Assembly (NCBI GenBank): GCA_964543795.1
Contig: CAZIZN010000007.1
Span: forward strand, 165,102 to 229,101
Length of the DNA stretch: 64,000 nt
Origin: JACKIC01 sp964543795
GTDB lineage: Bacteria > Planctomycetota > UBA1135 > UBA2386
Direction of reading: 5' to 3'
A program made the position numbers and the translations under genes. This document shows, one piece after another, positions 19,509 to 29,300 of this stretch (positions are counted from its first letter, which is position 1; each line of letters starts with the position of its first letter). Under the pieces are notes generated by a model. It made no database searches, was not told the DNA's origin, and worked only from the letters and a program-made list of their open reading frames with translations.

Positions 19509-21239
19509 GTGACCGACCTGCACACCCATCTCCGCGACCGCCTGCTCACCGCCCTCTCGGAACTCGGCCTCGACCGCGCCGCGGCCGCGCCGCTGCTGCA
19601 GCTCGGCCCGCCCAGGAACCGCGACCACGGCGACGTCGCGCTCGGCGCGTTCTTGCTCGCCAAGCTCGCGGGCAAGGCGCCGCCGGCGTTCGCCGCCGAG
19701 CTCGCCGCCAAGGTCACCGCCGACGACGTCGTCGCGTCCGCGGCCGCCGCTGGACCGTTCGTCAACTTCCGCTTCGCGCGCGCCGCGCTGGCGCGGCAGG
19801 TGCTGACCGCGATCGTCGCCGGCGCGTCACCCTACGGCCCGGCGGCGCCCAACGGGCAGGTGGTGTGCATCGACTTCAGCTCGCCGAACATCGCAAAGCC
19901 CTTCCACATCGGCCACATGCGCAGCACGGTGATCGGCAACGCGCTGTGCCGCATCCACCGCCACGTGGGTGCCACCGTGCACGGCATCAACCATCTCGGC
20001 GACTGGGGCATGCCGTTCGCCAAGATGATGACCGCCTACATGCGCTGGGGGAACGAGCAGGAGCTGGCGAAGTCGCCGATGCGCTACATGTTCGAGCTCT
20101 ACAAGCGCTACTCGGCTGCGGCCAAGGACGACCCCGCACTCGACGCCGAGGCTGCGAAGCACTTCCAGGCGCTCGAGAGCGGCGAGGACAACCAGGAGCG
20201 CCGCATGTGGCAGTTCCTGCGCGACGAGTCGCTGAAGGCGTTCGCGGGGCCCTATGCGCGGCTCGGCGTGACGTTCGACCACGTCACCGGCGAGTCGTTC
20301 TTCGAGGACAAGATGGAAGCGGCGATGCAGCGCGTCGCCGCGGCCGGCGTGCTCGAACGCAGCGAGGGCGCCGAGGTCGTCTGGCTCAAGGAGCAGGGCA
20401 TCGCGCAGCCGTGCATCCTGCGCAAGAGCGACGGCACGACGCTCTACCACACCCGCGACCTCGCCGCGGTGTTCTACCGCGAAGCGACCTTCCGTCCGAC
20501 GCGCATCCTCTACGTCGTCGGCTCGGAGCAGAAGCTGCACTTCGACCAGCTCGAGGCCGTGCTGGCGAAGATGGGCGAGTCGATCGCCGCGGCCGTCGAG
20601 CACGTGCCGTTCGGCCTCGTGCTCAGCAAGACCGAGGACGGCAAGTGGGAGAAGTTCGCGTCGCGCGCCGGCAACGCGGTGTTCCTCGACGAGATCCTCG
20701 ACGAGTCGGTCGCCAAGGTACGACAGGTGATCGCCGAGAAGAACCCGGATCTCGAGGACAAGGAGGCGATCGCCGAGCAGGTCGGCGTGTCGGCGATCGT
20801 GTTCAACGACCTCAAGAACTCACGCATCAAGGACGTCAAGTTCGACTGGGACGCGATGCTCGAGTTCGAGGGCGAAACGGGGCCCTACGTGCAGTACGCG
20901 TGCGCCCGGCTCGCGTCGATCCTGCGCAAGGTCGACGCGCCCGTCCCCGAACCGGCCGACGTCGACTTCGCGCTGCTCGCCGACGCCGAACGCGTGCTGC
21001 TCGTGATGCTGGACTTCGGCCCGGCCGTGCAACGCGCCGCCGAGCAGAGCGAACCCAGCATCGTCACCGCGCACACGATCGCGCTCGCCGGCGAGATCCA
21101 CAGCTACCTGCGCGACCACTACGTGCTCGGCGCCGAACCGGCCGTGCGCGACGCGCGACTCCTGCTCGTCGACGCGGCGCGACGGCTGCTGACCACGGGC
21201 CTCGGGCTGCTCGGCATCCCCGCCCCCGACCGCATGTAG
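19509..21239 (+). CDS. argS: Arginyl-tRNA synthetase
   Basis: 576 residues, class I aminoacyl-tRNA synthetase. It has the N-terminal Add1 domain (LGPPRNRDHGDVAL), the HIGH motif at 133-136 (KPFHIGHMRSTVIGN) and the KMSKS-equivalent loop VLSKTEDGKWEKFASRAG. The C-terminal DALR anticodon-binding domain includes GPYVQYACARLASIL. It ends normally in GIPAPDRM, so it is full length. GTG at 19509 begins the conserved N-terminus and has a matching promoter box; the frame is open further upstream but overlaps ppdK's promoter area. The TAG stop at 21237-21239 is the outermost triplet of palindrome copy B. Confidence 0.96.
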   Translation: MTDLHTHLRDRLLTALSELGLDRAAAAPLLQLGPPRNRDHGDVALGAFLLAKLAGKAPPAFAAELAAKVTADDVVASAAAAGPFVNFRFARAALARQVLTAIVAGASPYGPAAPNGQVVCIDFSSPNIAKPFHIGHMRSTVIGNALCRIHRHVGATVHGINHLGDWGMPFAKMMTAYMRWGNEQELAKSPMRYMFELYKRYSAAAKDDPALDAEAAKHFQALESGEDNQERRMWQFLRDESLKAFAGPYARLGVTFDHVTGESFFEDKMEAAMQRVAAAGVLERSEGAEVVWLKEQGIAQPCILRKSDGTTLYHTRDLAAVFYREATFRPTRILYVVGSEQKLHFDQLEAVLAKMGESIAAAVEHVPFGLVLSKTEDGKWEKFASRAGNAVFLDEILDESVAKVRQVIAEKNPDLEDKEAIAEQVGVSAIVFNDLKNSRIKDVKFDWDAMLEFEGETGPYVQYACARLASILRKVDAPVPEPADVDFALLADAERVLLVMLDFGPAVQRAAEQSEPSIVTAHTIALAGEIHSYLRDHYVLGAEPAVRDARLLLVDAARRLLTTGLGLLGIPAPDRM

Positions 21240-21334
21240 TTGCGTACCGAACCTGGTTCGTTCCACCACCATTTGCTGCGCCGCACCGCAAGAAATGGTG
21301 GTGGAACGAACCTGGTTCGGTACGCAGCTATTCT
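21237..21334. repeat. Long palindromic repeat, copy B (between convergent genes)
   Basis: The left arm begins TAGTTGCGTACCGAACC and continues GGTTCGTTCCACCACCATT. The right arm is AATGGTGGTGGAACGAACC followed by GGTTCGGTACGCAGCTA. The arms pair over about 37 bases with one or two mismatches; the loop is about 20 bases. The left TAG is the argS stop and the right CTA is the stop of the 937-residue protein on the other strand. The outer sequence on the right reads GAATAGCTGCG when inverted, as in copy A's left end, so copies A and B are in opposite orientation. Confidence 0.95.
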
Positions 21335-24141
21335 CGCGGCAGGCGCAAGTCGATGGTGCTGGTGGCGCCGGGCTCGACGGCGACCTCGACCTCGGGGGAG
21401 CAGCGGGTCCCGGTATGGGAGACGGTCCGCGCCCGGATCAGGTACTTGCCCGGCGCCAGACCGGCGAGACGGTAGGCCCCGCTCTCGGCCTGGGTCGGTG
21501 CGGACCAGATCGCGGTGCCCGCCGGCCTCGCCTCGACGACTACCGCGCCGGGCCGCACATCCTCCGGCACGTGCACGTTGCCGCGGATCTGCCCGGCTCT
21601 GCTCAGCGGGATGTGCTCGCACTCCGTCGTCGATGCCTCGTGGACGCTCTGCGCCTGCGTCGTCTTCGCCACGTAGTCCTCGTGGCGGACGTGCAGCACG
21701 TAGTCGCCAGCCGGGACCTCGTCGATCTGGGCCCAGCCCTGTTCCGTGGTCCGGGCGTGCGGAACCCCAGCGGCGCCGGCACGGCCACGAACGATCAGTT
21801 CGACCTCGGCGCGGTGCACCGGCGCGTTCGTGTCCGCGTCGCACACCTGCACGCGCAGTCGTCCCGTGCGCAGCACGAGGTCTTGGCGCAGATCGCGCCG
21901 GCCGGGCGGCACCAGCAGCTCGGTGACGGCCAGCACGACCTGTCCGGGCCGGCCATGGCGCAGCGAGCAGGTGCCGCTCTCCACCGCAGCGAACCGGAAG
22001 GAGCCGTCCGCTCCCGTCGTCACGCTGCGGCCGCCGACGCCCGGCAAGCCGAAGTCGACGGCGCCCCCGTCGATGATCGAGACGACGCAGCCGGGCACCG
22101 GGCCGTCGACACCGCTGACGACACCGTGCACGGTCGTCAGCACGGGTCGGCGCAGTTCGACGCGTGTCGTCTCGCCGCCCGCGACCGCGAACGGCTGCGT
22201 CGACGAGAGGATGTCGCTGCCGCGGCCTTCGTCCAGCTCGAGCACCGCATCGCCGAGACTGGCTTCGCTCGACGAACGCGTCAGCCGCACCGTGTACGCA
22301 CCGGGCGAGAGCGGTCCGACCAGCACGTTGCCGTCGGCGTCGGTGGTGGCGCGACGGCTCGGACCGGACGTCCCGCCCGCCGCGGGACCGGTGATGCGTA
22401 GCGTGTCGCGTGGCGACGCAGCGCTGTCGGCCGCCAGCACGCGGATCGCTGCGAAACCCGGTCTGCGCATCGTCAGGCACGCATGGATCTCGCCCGTCGT
22501 CGGCACGACGACCCCGATGGGCGCCGCGTCGGCGAAAGCGGCGTGGCTGGCGTCGACCGTTGCGGCTCCGGCGGGCAGTCCGCTGACGACCGCTGTGCCG
22601 CGGTCGTCGGCTGCGGCGAGAGCGAGCGGCGGCAGCCACGCGGCGCGCGGGTCGTTCGGGTCCGCTGCGCGAGAGATGCGGAGGTCGGCGCCGCCGACCG
22701 GCTCGCCCCCCTCGTCGACCACCGTCACCCGCAGGACCGCTCCACGGTCCGCGACCAGACGGATGTCCTCGAGCACCTGTCCCGGCCGCGCATGCAGCCC
22801 TCCCCGCAGCACCAGCCGATGGCCCTTGCCGCGCGCCATCAGCGTGAGGGCGCCCGCCGGGGCCGATGCGATCCGGAAGCGCCCGTCCGCGTCGGTGGTC
22901 GCGGATGCACGATAGTTCCCGAGCTGGATGAACTCCGCGAGTTCCGGCTGTCGGTCGATCGAGCTCTCGCCCGGCGCAAGCGCGGCGACGACGCTGCCGG
23001 CGATCGGTGTGCCGTCGGGAAACGACAACACTCCTTCGAGCACGGCCAGGCGTTCGAGCCGGATCAGCAGGTCGCCGGTGCCCACGGGAACGTCCGCCAC
23101 GCTCTCGCCGGAGTGGCCGGGACCGAACGCGTGCAAGGTCACGAGCGGCTCCGCGAGACCGGTCAGCACGAAACACCCGTGCTGGTCGGTGGACGTCCCC
23201 GCGTCGACCTCGAGTTGACGCGACACGATCATGTTGCCCGCCGCCCGGCGGCTCTGGACCCGCATGCCTTCGACGGGCACTCCACGATCGTCGACGACCC
23301 GGCCGGCGACCGCACGACCCGGACGCAGCTGCACGATCAGATTCGCGCGCCGCTCCTCGCGCGCCAGCGTGAATCGTTCGATCGCGGGCAGGAAGCGGTC
23401 CGACGACGTACGCAGCGTCCAGGTGCCCGCCCGCAGCCCGCCCAACGTGAACGTGCCGTCCGCGGCCGTCCTGGCCGTGCTCCTGGTGAGGATCGGCGAC
23501 TCCCCTGTGGTGGCCCTGACCTCGACGCGAGCGACGGGCTCGCCGTCCTGGTCGACGACCATCCCCTGCAGGGTGCTCGCCCGATCCACCACGATGTCGC
23601 CGAGATCCTGATCGCCTGCCTTGCCGATCGCGCGCGGCGCCTTCTCCGCGAAGACGAGTCCGACGTCGGGCAGCGTGATCTCGCCACAGCGATCGACGGC
23701 CAGCGGCAGTCGGAATCCGCCATCAGCGTCGGTCCACGCCGTCGGCCTTTGCACCGGCGCTCGCCCGCCGGAGACGAACTCGATGTCGTCCCTGTCGGTG
23801 GCGTCGGGCAACGACCACGACGTGATGCGCACGGCGATGCCAACGCGCGGCCTGCCGCTGCCGTCGATCAGTCGACCGCGCACGATCGCCCGCGGAGCGC
23901 GCGCGTCGGCTGCATGCGACGGCGGCGTTCGCTCCGCCGCGGCGGGGTCCACCGACCCGTTCGACCGTGTCCCCGTTGCGCCGTCCGCGAAGGCGCCGTC
24001 CACGCGCTCGGTCGGGGTCCGCAGCGAGTCGTCGGGCAGCGCGGCAGCGGGGGAGCTCTGGGCCGTCGGATACAGCAGCAGCGCAGCGCAGCACGCAAGC
24101 AGCACGACACAGAGCAGGGCGGTCGTCGTCCTGGCGTTCAT
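21328..24141 (-). CDS. Large secreted CarboxypepD_reg-like repeat protein
   Basis: 937 residues. An N-terminal signal/anchor (TTALLCVVLLACCAALLL, about residues 5-22) is followed by a Ser/Ala/Asp-rich linker. About nine consecutive beta-sandwich modules of the carboxypeptidase regulatory-like type follow. Each shows the sequence G.V.D..G.P......V followed by T.ADG.F.L.GL..G.....; examples are LQGMVVDQDGEPVARVEVRA and TTDADGRFRIASAPAG. No enzymatic domain is seen. Such arrays are usually extracellular stalks or surface-binding proteins. ATG at 24141 starts the hydrophobic segment. It is a different family from the sigma-fused array at 26.3 kb. It ends PRE-stop at palindrome copy B, next to argS. 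Confidence 0.8.
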   Translation of the reverse strand: MNARTTTALLCVVLLACCAALLLYPTAQSSPAAALPDDSLRTPTERVDGAFADGATGTRSNGSVDPAAAERTPPSHAADARAPRAIVRGRLIDGSGRPRVGIAVRITSWSLPDATDRDDIEFVSGGRAPVQRPTAWTDADGGFRLPLAVDRCGEITLPDVGLVFAEKAPRAIGKAGDQDLGDIVVDRASTLQGMVVDQDGEPVARVEVRATTGESPILTRSTARTAADGTFTLGGLRAGTWTLRTSSDRFLPAIERFTLAREERRANLIVQLRPGRAVAGRVVDDRGVPVEGMRVQSRRAAGNMIVSRQLEVDAGTSTDQHGCFVLTGLAEPLVTLHAFGPGHSGESVADVPVGTGDLLIRLERLAVLEGVLSFPDGTPIAGSVVAALAPGESSIDRQPELAEFIQLGNYRASATTDADGRFRIASAPAGALTLMARGKGHRLVLRGGLHARPGQVLEDIRLVADRGAVLRVTVVDEGGEPVGGADLRISRAADPNDPRAAWLPPLALAAADDRGTAVVSGLPAGAATVDASHAAFADAAPIGVVVPTTGEIHACLTMRRPGFAAIRVLAADSAASPRDTLRITGPAAGGTSGPSRRATTDADGNVLVGPLSPGAYTVRLTRSSSEASLGDAVLELDEGRGSDILSSTQPFAVAGGETTRVELRRPVLTTVHGVVSGVDGPVPGCVVSIIDGGAVDFGLPGVGGRSVTTGADGSFRFAAVESGTCSLRHGRPGQVVLAVTELLVPPGRRDLRQDLVLRTGRLRVQVCDADTNAPVHRAEVELIVRGRAGAAGVPHARTTEQGWAQIDEVPAGDYVLHVRHEDYVAKTTQAQSVHEASTTECEHIPLSRAGQIRGNVHVPEDVRPGAVVVEARPAGTAIWSAPTQAESGAYRLAGLAPGKYLIRARTVSHTGTRCSPEVEVAVEPGATSTIDLRLPRE

Positions 24142-24356
24142 CGGGAGACGTGGGCGCACTGCGAACCGGGCGGCGTAGGCCCGCGAGACGACATCGCCGT
24201 GTCGCGAGTCGGCCTCGCGGGCCGGATCCGCGAGCCAGAGTCGACGCGGGCAGTAGCACCGCGCCCGAAGAGCGTAACCGGCGTGAGCAGGAGCGCCGAC
24301 CGGGCTCGGCGACGAGTCGGCCCAGTGCCGTGCATTCACGACGGTCTGCGCGCGGC
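24142..24356. other. Gap between hipA and the large repeat protein gene
   Basis: 215 bases between the hipA stop and the start of the downstream leftward gene. It is slightly less GC-rich than its surroundings. I see no convincing RNA gene or hairpin. It probably holds the promoter of the 21328-24141 gene, but no clear TANNNT box lies near the start. Confidence 0.4.
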
Positions 24357-25652
24357 TCACCACGCCGTGCGCAGCGTGCGCGCGACGTGCGCCGCAAGCG
24401 GCGCCGGCACGCCGAACTCCGCAGCGAGCCGCGGCCATTGCGCGAACGCCCCGAGCACCTCGTCCAGCACCACCAGCTCGCGGCGGCGCGGCAGGCCCGC
24501 GTGGTCGGCGAGAACGGCGAGATCGGCCTTGGTGAAGCCGTTCGTCTTGCCGGCGATGCTGAGCTGGTGCCGACTCGTGAACGCGCTGCCCTCGGCGTGG
24601 CACAGATCGTAGGCCGGCGTGATGTCCCAATTGCCGCGCCGGTCCATGACGAACGCGAAGTTCTTGACGTGGTCGTCCTGGTTGCAACCGACGAGGTTGA
24701 AGACGACGCGCCGGAACTGCTGTTCCATCGCTGCGGGCGGCACGCGCAGACGCTTCATCGTCGCGAACAGCTGCTCGTAGGAGTAGTGGCCCGTCTCGTA
24801 GTAGTCGAAGTGTGCGAGCGCGGCGAAGGTCTGCACGAAGCGCTTGCTGCCGTGCTCGTCGCGGTCGAAGCGGCGCGTCATGAAGTGCGCGCGGCCGTTC
24901 TCGCGCAAGAGCCGGCACTCGGTCATCGCGATGCCGCAGGCGGCGGCGATCTGCGAGTAGGCGTACTCGAGCAGCCCGTAGCCCTTGGGGTCGGCGATGC
25001 CCCAGTCGCCGTTGAACGCGACGCCGTCGAATTTGACGATCCAGTGCTCGAACCCGGCGGGCAACCGCGTCTGCCCCGAGCGCACCTCCTGCGTGCGCGG
25101 ATCGAACGCGATCACTGCCTTGGCGCGCGCGCCGCCGGCCGACGTGCCGACGCTGAGGATGTCGAGCAGCGCCTGCTCGCCGCCGGCGCCGTCGAGGCGC
25201 GCGTGCAGCCGATCCTTCTCGGCGAACGCCATCGCCGCGAGTTCGACGAGCTCGGCGATCTCCAGTTGGCGGTCGGCGAGTTCGGCCGCCCCCGTGGACG
25301 GCTCGAACTCGAGCGCACCCATGCCGCGCGTGCCCGTGTAGCACAGACGGTCGACGGCGTGGAACTGTTCGGGGGTGCGGCCCGTGCGCGCGAGCCAGAC
25401 GTCGATGAGGCGGTTGCCGTACTTGTCGGGCAGACTGTCGGCGAGCAGGCCAGGCAGGCCGTGGAACGCGCGCGGGTCGAGCTCGCGGAACTGGTAGATG
25501 CGCCGCGGCACGACGGGCATGTGCAGCGGCGCGAGTTCGATGCCGGCCGCGGCGAAGTCCGGGTCGTACTCGAAGCGCGCGAAGCGTTCGCCGTGGTCCA
25601 TCGACGCGTAGCCGACGGGCGTGCCCCACAGGCGCACCGTCGCGGTGGTCAT
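24357..25652 (-). CDS. hipA: HipA-family toxin (serine/threonine kinase)
   Basis: 431 residues, toxin of a type II toxin-antitoxin system. HipA kinases phosphorylate targets such as glutamyl-tRNA synthetase and cause growth arrest. Visible elements: glycine-rich loop TSAGGARAK (170-178) with Ser171 at the usual autophosphorylation-loop position, ATP-binding Lys207 in HWIVKF, FMTRRFDR, the catalytic loop NQDDHVKN with Asp326 and Asn331, and the metal-binding Asp343 in DITPAYDL. All are intact, so it should be active. The ATG at 25652 overlaps the antitoxin stop (ATGA), which decides the start. It is transcribed with hipB from an operator-rich region at 26.0-26.2 kb. Confidence 0.92.
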   Translation of the reverse strand: MTTATVRLWGTPVGYASMDHGERFARFEYDPDFAAAGIELAPLHMPVVPRRIYQFRELDPRAFHGLPGLLADSLPDKYGNRLIDVWLARTGRTPEQFHAVDRLCYTGTRGMGALEFEPSTGAAELADRQLEIAELVELAAMAFAEKDRLHARLDGAGGEQALLDILSVGTSAGGARAKAVIAFDPRTQEVRSGQTRLPAGFEHWIVKFDGVAFNGDWGIADPKGYGLLEYAYSQIAAACGIAMTECRLLRENGRAHFMTRRFDRDEHGSKRFVQTFAALAHFDYYETGHYSYEQLFATMKRLRVPPAAMEQQFRRVVFNLVGCNQDDHVKNFAFVMDRRGNWDITPAYDLCHAEGSAFTSRHQLSIAGKTNGFTKADLAVLADHAGLPRRRELVVLDEVLGAFAQWPRLAAEFGVPAPLAAHVARTLRTAW

Positions 25653-25999
25653 GGGCGTTCGTCGCCCCACACGAAGCCGCCGGTGCGGGGCCCGTCGCCG
25701 GACGACGCCGATCGCTTCGACCGTCGGCGGCGTGCCCTGACCTCGGCGAGCGGCGAGCGCAGGTCCTCGGGCAACAGGGTGTCGACGGGCCCCTCGAGCT
25801 GCAGCGCCAGCAGCACCCGCAGCCACGAGCCGAGCTTGCCGTCGTGCCCATCCTCGAGGCGCCGCAAGGTCGCGATGCCGACGCCGGCGGCCTTCGCCAG
25901 GGCCTCCTGCGAGAGGCCCATCTGCTTGCGCATCGAGCCCAGGCGTCGGCCGAGTTCACGCAGGATCTCCGTCGTCGGGGTCAGGGCGGTGATGCGCAT
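25649..25999 (-). CDS. hipB: HipB-like XRE-family antitoxin/repressor
   Basis: 116 residues. The helix-turn-helix spans about residues 14-70 (LGRRLGSMRKQMGLSQEALA, then GVGIATLRRLEDG), typical of XRE/Cro regulators. The Arg/Lys-rich C-terminal tail of about 35 residues (RARRRRSKRSA) is unusual and may contact DNA or HipA. It should neutralise HipA and repress the operon by binding the CGATCAC-type sites directly upstream. It is first in the operon, coupled to hipA by a 4-base overlap, the normal antitoxin-first order. Confidence 0.9.
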   Translation of the reverse strand: MRITALTPTTEILRELGRRLGSMRKQMGLSQEALAKAAGVGIATLRRLEDGHDGKLGSWLRVLLALQLEGPVDTLLPEDLRSPLAEVRARRRRSKRSASSGDGPRTGGFVWGDERP

Positions 26000-26000
26000 G

Positions 26001-26190
26001 GGATCACGAATGATCGATTCCCGGCAGAATCGGCCTTGAATCGATCGTCTATGATTGGATCACGAGCCCCGAGGCGGGGCAAGCAGGCTCTGCGGCAAGG
26101 TGACGATCACAAACGATCGATCCACTCGATCTCATGCTGGACTTCGATCACTTGTGATCGTTTCGGTCCCCACGACAAGTGATCGGGCCC
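26001..26190. promoter_or_regulatory. Operator/promoter region of hipBA
   Basis: AT-richer than the rest of the window and packed with related boxes: GATCACGAATGATCG (26002-26016), CGATCGTCTATGATTGGATC (26042-26061), CGATCACAAACGATCG (26104-26119) and CGATCACTTGTGATCG (26145-26160). The last is a perfect 7-base inverted repeat around TT. A further half-site GTGATCG lies at 26179-26185. The repeated dyads upstream of hipB are what an autorepressing antitoxin would bind. The nearest box overlaps the immediate upstream region of the hipB ATG. Dyads extending more than 140 bases away suggest cooperative looping or filament-like binding. Confidence 0.65.
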
Positions 26191-26205
26191 TGGGCGCCCG
26201 GCCTC

Positions 26206-26251
26206 AATCACCGACCAGGATCTGCAGCGCGCCCGACAGCGACGCGCCGAA
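26206..26251 (-). pseudogene. Orphan 3' end of a Kelch-type secreted protein gene
   Basis: 46 bases that match 31112-31157, the end of the Kelch gene on the same strand, at 45 of 46 positions. The encoded tail FGASLSGALQILVGD is followed by a stop. No upstream coding sequence remains: palindrome copy C directly abuts it. It is either the scar of a deleted paralogue or a recombined C-terminal domain end. See the shared C-terminal domain of the secreted proteins here. Confidence 0.75.
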
Positions 26252-26345
26252 TAGTTGCGTACCGAACCAGGTTCGTTCCACCACCATTTGCCGCCCCGCA
26301 CGCGACGGATGGTGGTGGAACGAACCTGGTTCGGTACGCAACTCA
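26252..26345. repeat. Long palindromic repeat, copy C
   Basis: The left arm begins TAGTTGCGTACCGAACC and continues GGTTCGTTCCACCACCATT. The right arm runs ATGGTGGTGGAACGAACC to GGTTCGGTACGCAACTCA. The loop is about 24 bases. The right edge carries the stop (TGA on the minus strand, 26343-26345) of the sigma-fusion gene. The left edge abuts the 46-base Kelch 3' remnant instead of an intact gene. Confidence 0.95.
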
Positions 26346-29300
26346 CGGCAACCGCAAGGTGAGCGACGTCGTCTGGCCCGCCACGACGGTCGCCGCGCCA
26401 ACCTTCACCCGCAGGCGCCGCATGAGCTCGTTCGGATCCTCGGGCGAAGCCTGCAGCCGCCGCATCAGTTCGGCACCATCCGGCAGCACGAACAGCTCGT
26501 AGTCACCGGGCTCGATCTCGGTGCGGAACGGCCCCGCGTCGTCGGACCGCGCGAGCTGGGCCGCGGGCCGGGCAGGCTCGGCCACCGCTACGAACTGACC
26601 CACCATCGCGGGGCGGCCGTTGGGCTCGAGCAGGGTCACCTCGAGGGTCCCCGAGGCGATCGCGAAGATGTGGTGCACGACCTGATCGCGTGCGACGACC
26701 GCCTCCGACGCGGCGCGAAGCCGCAGCACCGCCCGCCCCGGCCGCTGCAGCGTCAGCGAGTAGCGGCCCGGGCGGCCGCGGTGCTCGAAGCGCCCCTGCG
26801 CGTCCGTGCGCACGTCGCAGCCGAAGAGGTCGGGGCGCTCGCCCGCCGAGGGCGCCTCCACGTCGAGCCGCAGGGTCTCGTTCGCGAGCGGCACGCCGTT
26901 CCAGGTCACCAGCCCCGAGAGCGTGCCGGGCAGCAGCGCGACGAGATCGACGGCCGCCTCGGTGGTCTCGCCCTCACGGACCTCGAGGGGCGCGGCAGTC
27001 ACGTACGTCGAGCCGACGTGTACCCGGACCACGACCGGGCCCGGCGTCACGCCGCGCGCTGCGAAGGAGCCCTCGGCGGTGAGTGCCGCCGTGACGGGGC
27101 GACCGGCGGAGTTCGCGGCGGCGATGGTCACGGTCGCCCAGTTCGAAGCGCGATCCGCGGGGATCGGCCCGGCCGGCGGCAATCCCGCCAGCCGTCGCAG
27201 TTCGGCGAGCGCCGCCGGCGGCTCGATGCGTCCCACCACGCGCCCACCGCGGTCGACGACGACGACGAGCGGGTCCGGCACCCCCAGCCGCTCGTCGTGT
27301 CGCGCAGCCGGCAGGTGCCCGGGCCCATCGACCAGCACGGACACCACTGCGTCGACAGGTCCCGCGACCACGAACTCGCCCGCCGCATCGGTGCGGCCTT
27401 CGGCGACGAGGATCGCCAGCCGGATGCCGCCGGCGGCGGCCGCGAACCGCGCAAGCGGCAGGATCCGGGTCCGTTCGTCGATCGGCCCGGCGACCGGGTC
27501 GGCCGCGCGCACCGCGCTGCCGGCGATCGGCTCCCCGCGCCGGTCGACGACCCGCACCGTGCGCCGCGCGCTGGCCATCGTCAGATCGAGCCGCCGCGGC
27601 GCCGCGTCGGCGATCGTCAGCGACGCGGTGAGTGCCGCGACGGGAGCACCTTCGGGCGGCTCGATCCAGACCAGCCATTCGCCGCGGGGCACGCTCGGCA
27701 CACGCGCCGTGCCGTCGACGAACGGGCCGCGCGCGAGCACGCGGCTGCCGCCGTAACTGGTCCACTGCGCATGCTTGCGCACCAGCCGCAACGCGAACTC
27801 GTCGACCGGTGCGCCCGCAGCGTCGGTGACCCGCACGGTCAGCTCGGCGCCGCGCCGCACGGTCAACACGAGTCCTTGGGTGCCCCACGGCACGGCATCG
27901 GGCAGTTGCAGAGGCTCGTGCAGGTGAGGATGGATCGAGATCCGCGCATCGCCACGGACCGCCTCGCGTCGCTTCTCCAGCACGAACGCGCCGTCCGCGC
28001 CCGTTGGCCGCAGCAGACCCTCGCCCTCGACCTCGATGCGGGCTTCGGCCACGGCCGCGCCGGCCTCGTCGACGACGGTGCCGGTGATGCGGACCATCGG
28101 CGCCGGCGGCGCGACGGTGATCACCAACTCCTGGGACGCCGGCTCCGGCGCCACGATGCACAGAGGCTGCAGCACCTCGTGGTCGCGCACACTGACCAGG
28201 AACCGACCCGCTGGCATCGGCTTGGCCACCTCGAACCGTCCCGTGCTGTCGGTCTCCGCCTGCGCGAAGGTGTCGTCGCGGAACAAGGCCCGGCCGGCGA
28301 CGAGCGGCTCTTGCATCGACAGGCTCGCGCCGGGCACGCCTTTTCCTTGCCGGTCGACGACGCGGCCCGCGACGCGCACGCCGGCACGCAACACGACGTC
28401 GCCGACATCGATCTGCTCACCTTCGGCGAACTGCGTCCAGCGCGCCTCCCGGCCGACGCGCCCCTCGGCGCCGACCGCCAGCGAGAACGCGAACGGAGGC
28501 GGCGGCACGAAGGCGATCTCGAACCTGCCGTCGGCGCCCGTGCGCGCCGGCTCGGGCGCTCGCCATGACGGCAGGGCACCGTGCTCGGCGAGCCATGCCT
28601 CCCGCCGATCGCGATCGTCGGCGCGCCCCGCCAGCTGCACACTCGCGCCCGCCAGCGGTGCGCCCTGTTCGTCGACGCAGCGGCCGCGCACGACGGCCTC
28701 GCGCGAGGCAGCCTCCGTCGCGGGCACCGTGGCGAGCACCCGTTCGGCGGGTGGGCCGGCAGGGAGCTGCATGCCCTCGCCGGTCCGCACCGGCGCGTCG
28801 TCGCTGCGCCCGCCGGTCGCCGCCACCGCCGCCGTGCGGTCGACGTCGATCGCCGTGTTCCCGCCCGGCTCGCGCGCCGTCCACCACCACATGCCCGCCG
28901 CCACCACGAGGATCGCCGCCGCCGCCTTGGTCCCGACGGTCTTCAGCGCCGTCCCCGACCACGCCGCAGTTGCCGCTGCACCCGTGCCCGGGCCGAACGC
29001 CACCGCGAGCGCGCGGCGCCAATCCGCTCCCGACTCTTCGCCGAACCGTTCACGCAGTTGCCGGAGCCCACGCTGCAGCCGGCTCTTCACCGTCGCCAGC
29101 GGCACGCCGCCCTGGCGCGCGATCCCACGCGGCGACAGACCGACGAAGTAGCGCTGCCAGATTGCGTCGCGACAGGGCGGTTCGAGTTGCCCCACGGCCG
29201 CCACGAGGCGCTGTGCCAGTTCCTCGCGCGCCGCCGCGACCGCCGGATCGTGCACGGCACCGCGCCAGGACGCCGCCATCTCCTCCCGACGTCGCCGCCG

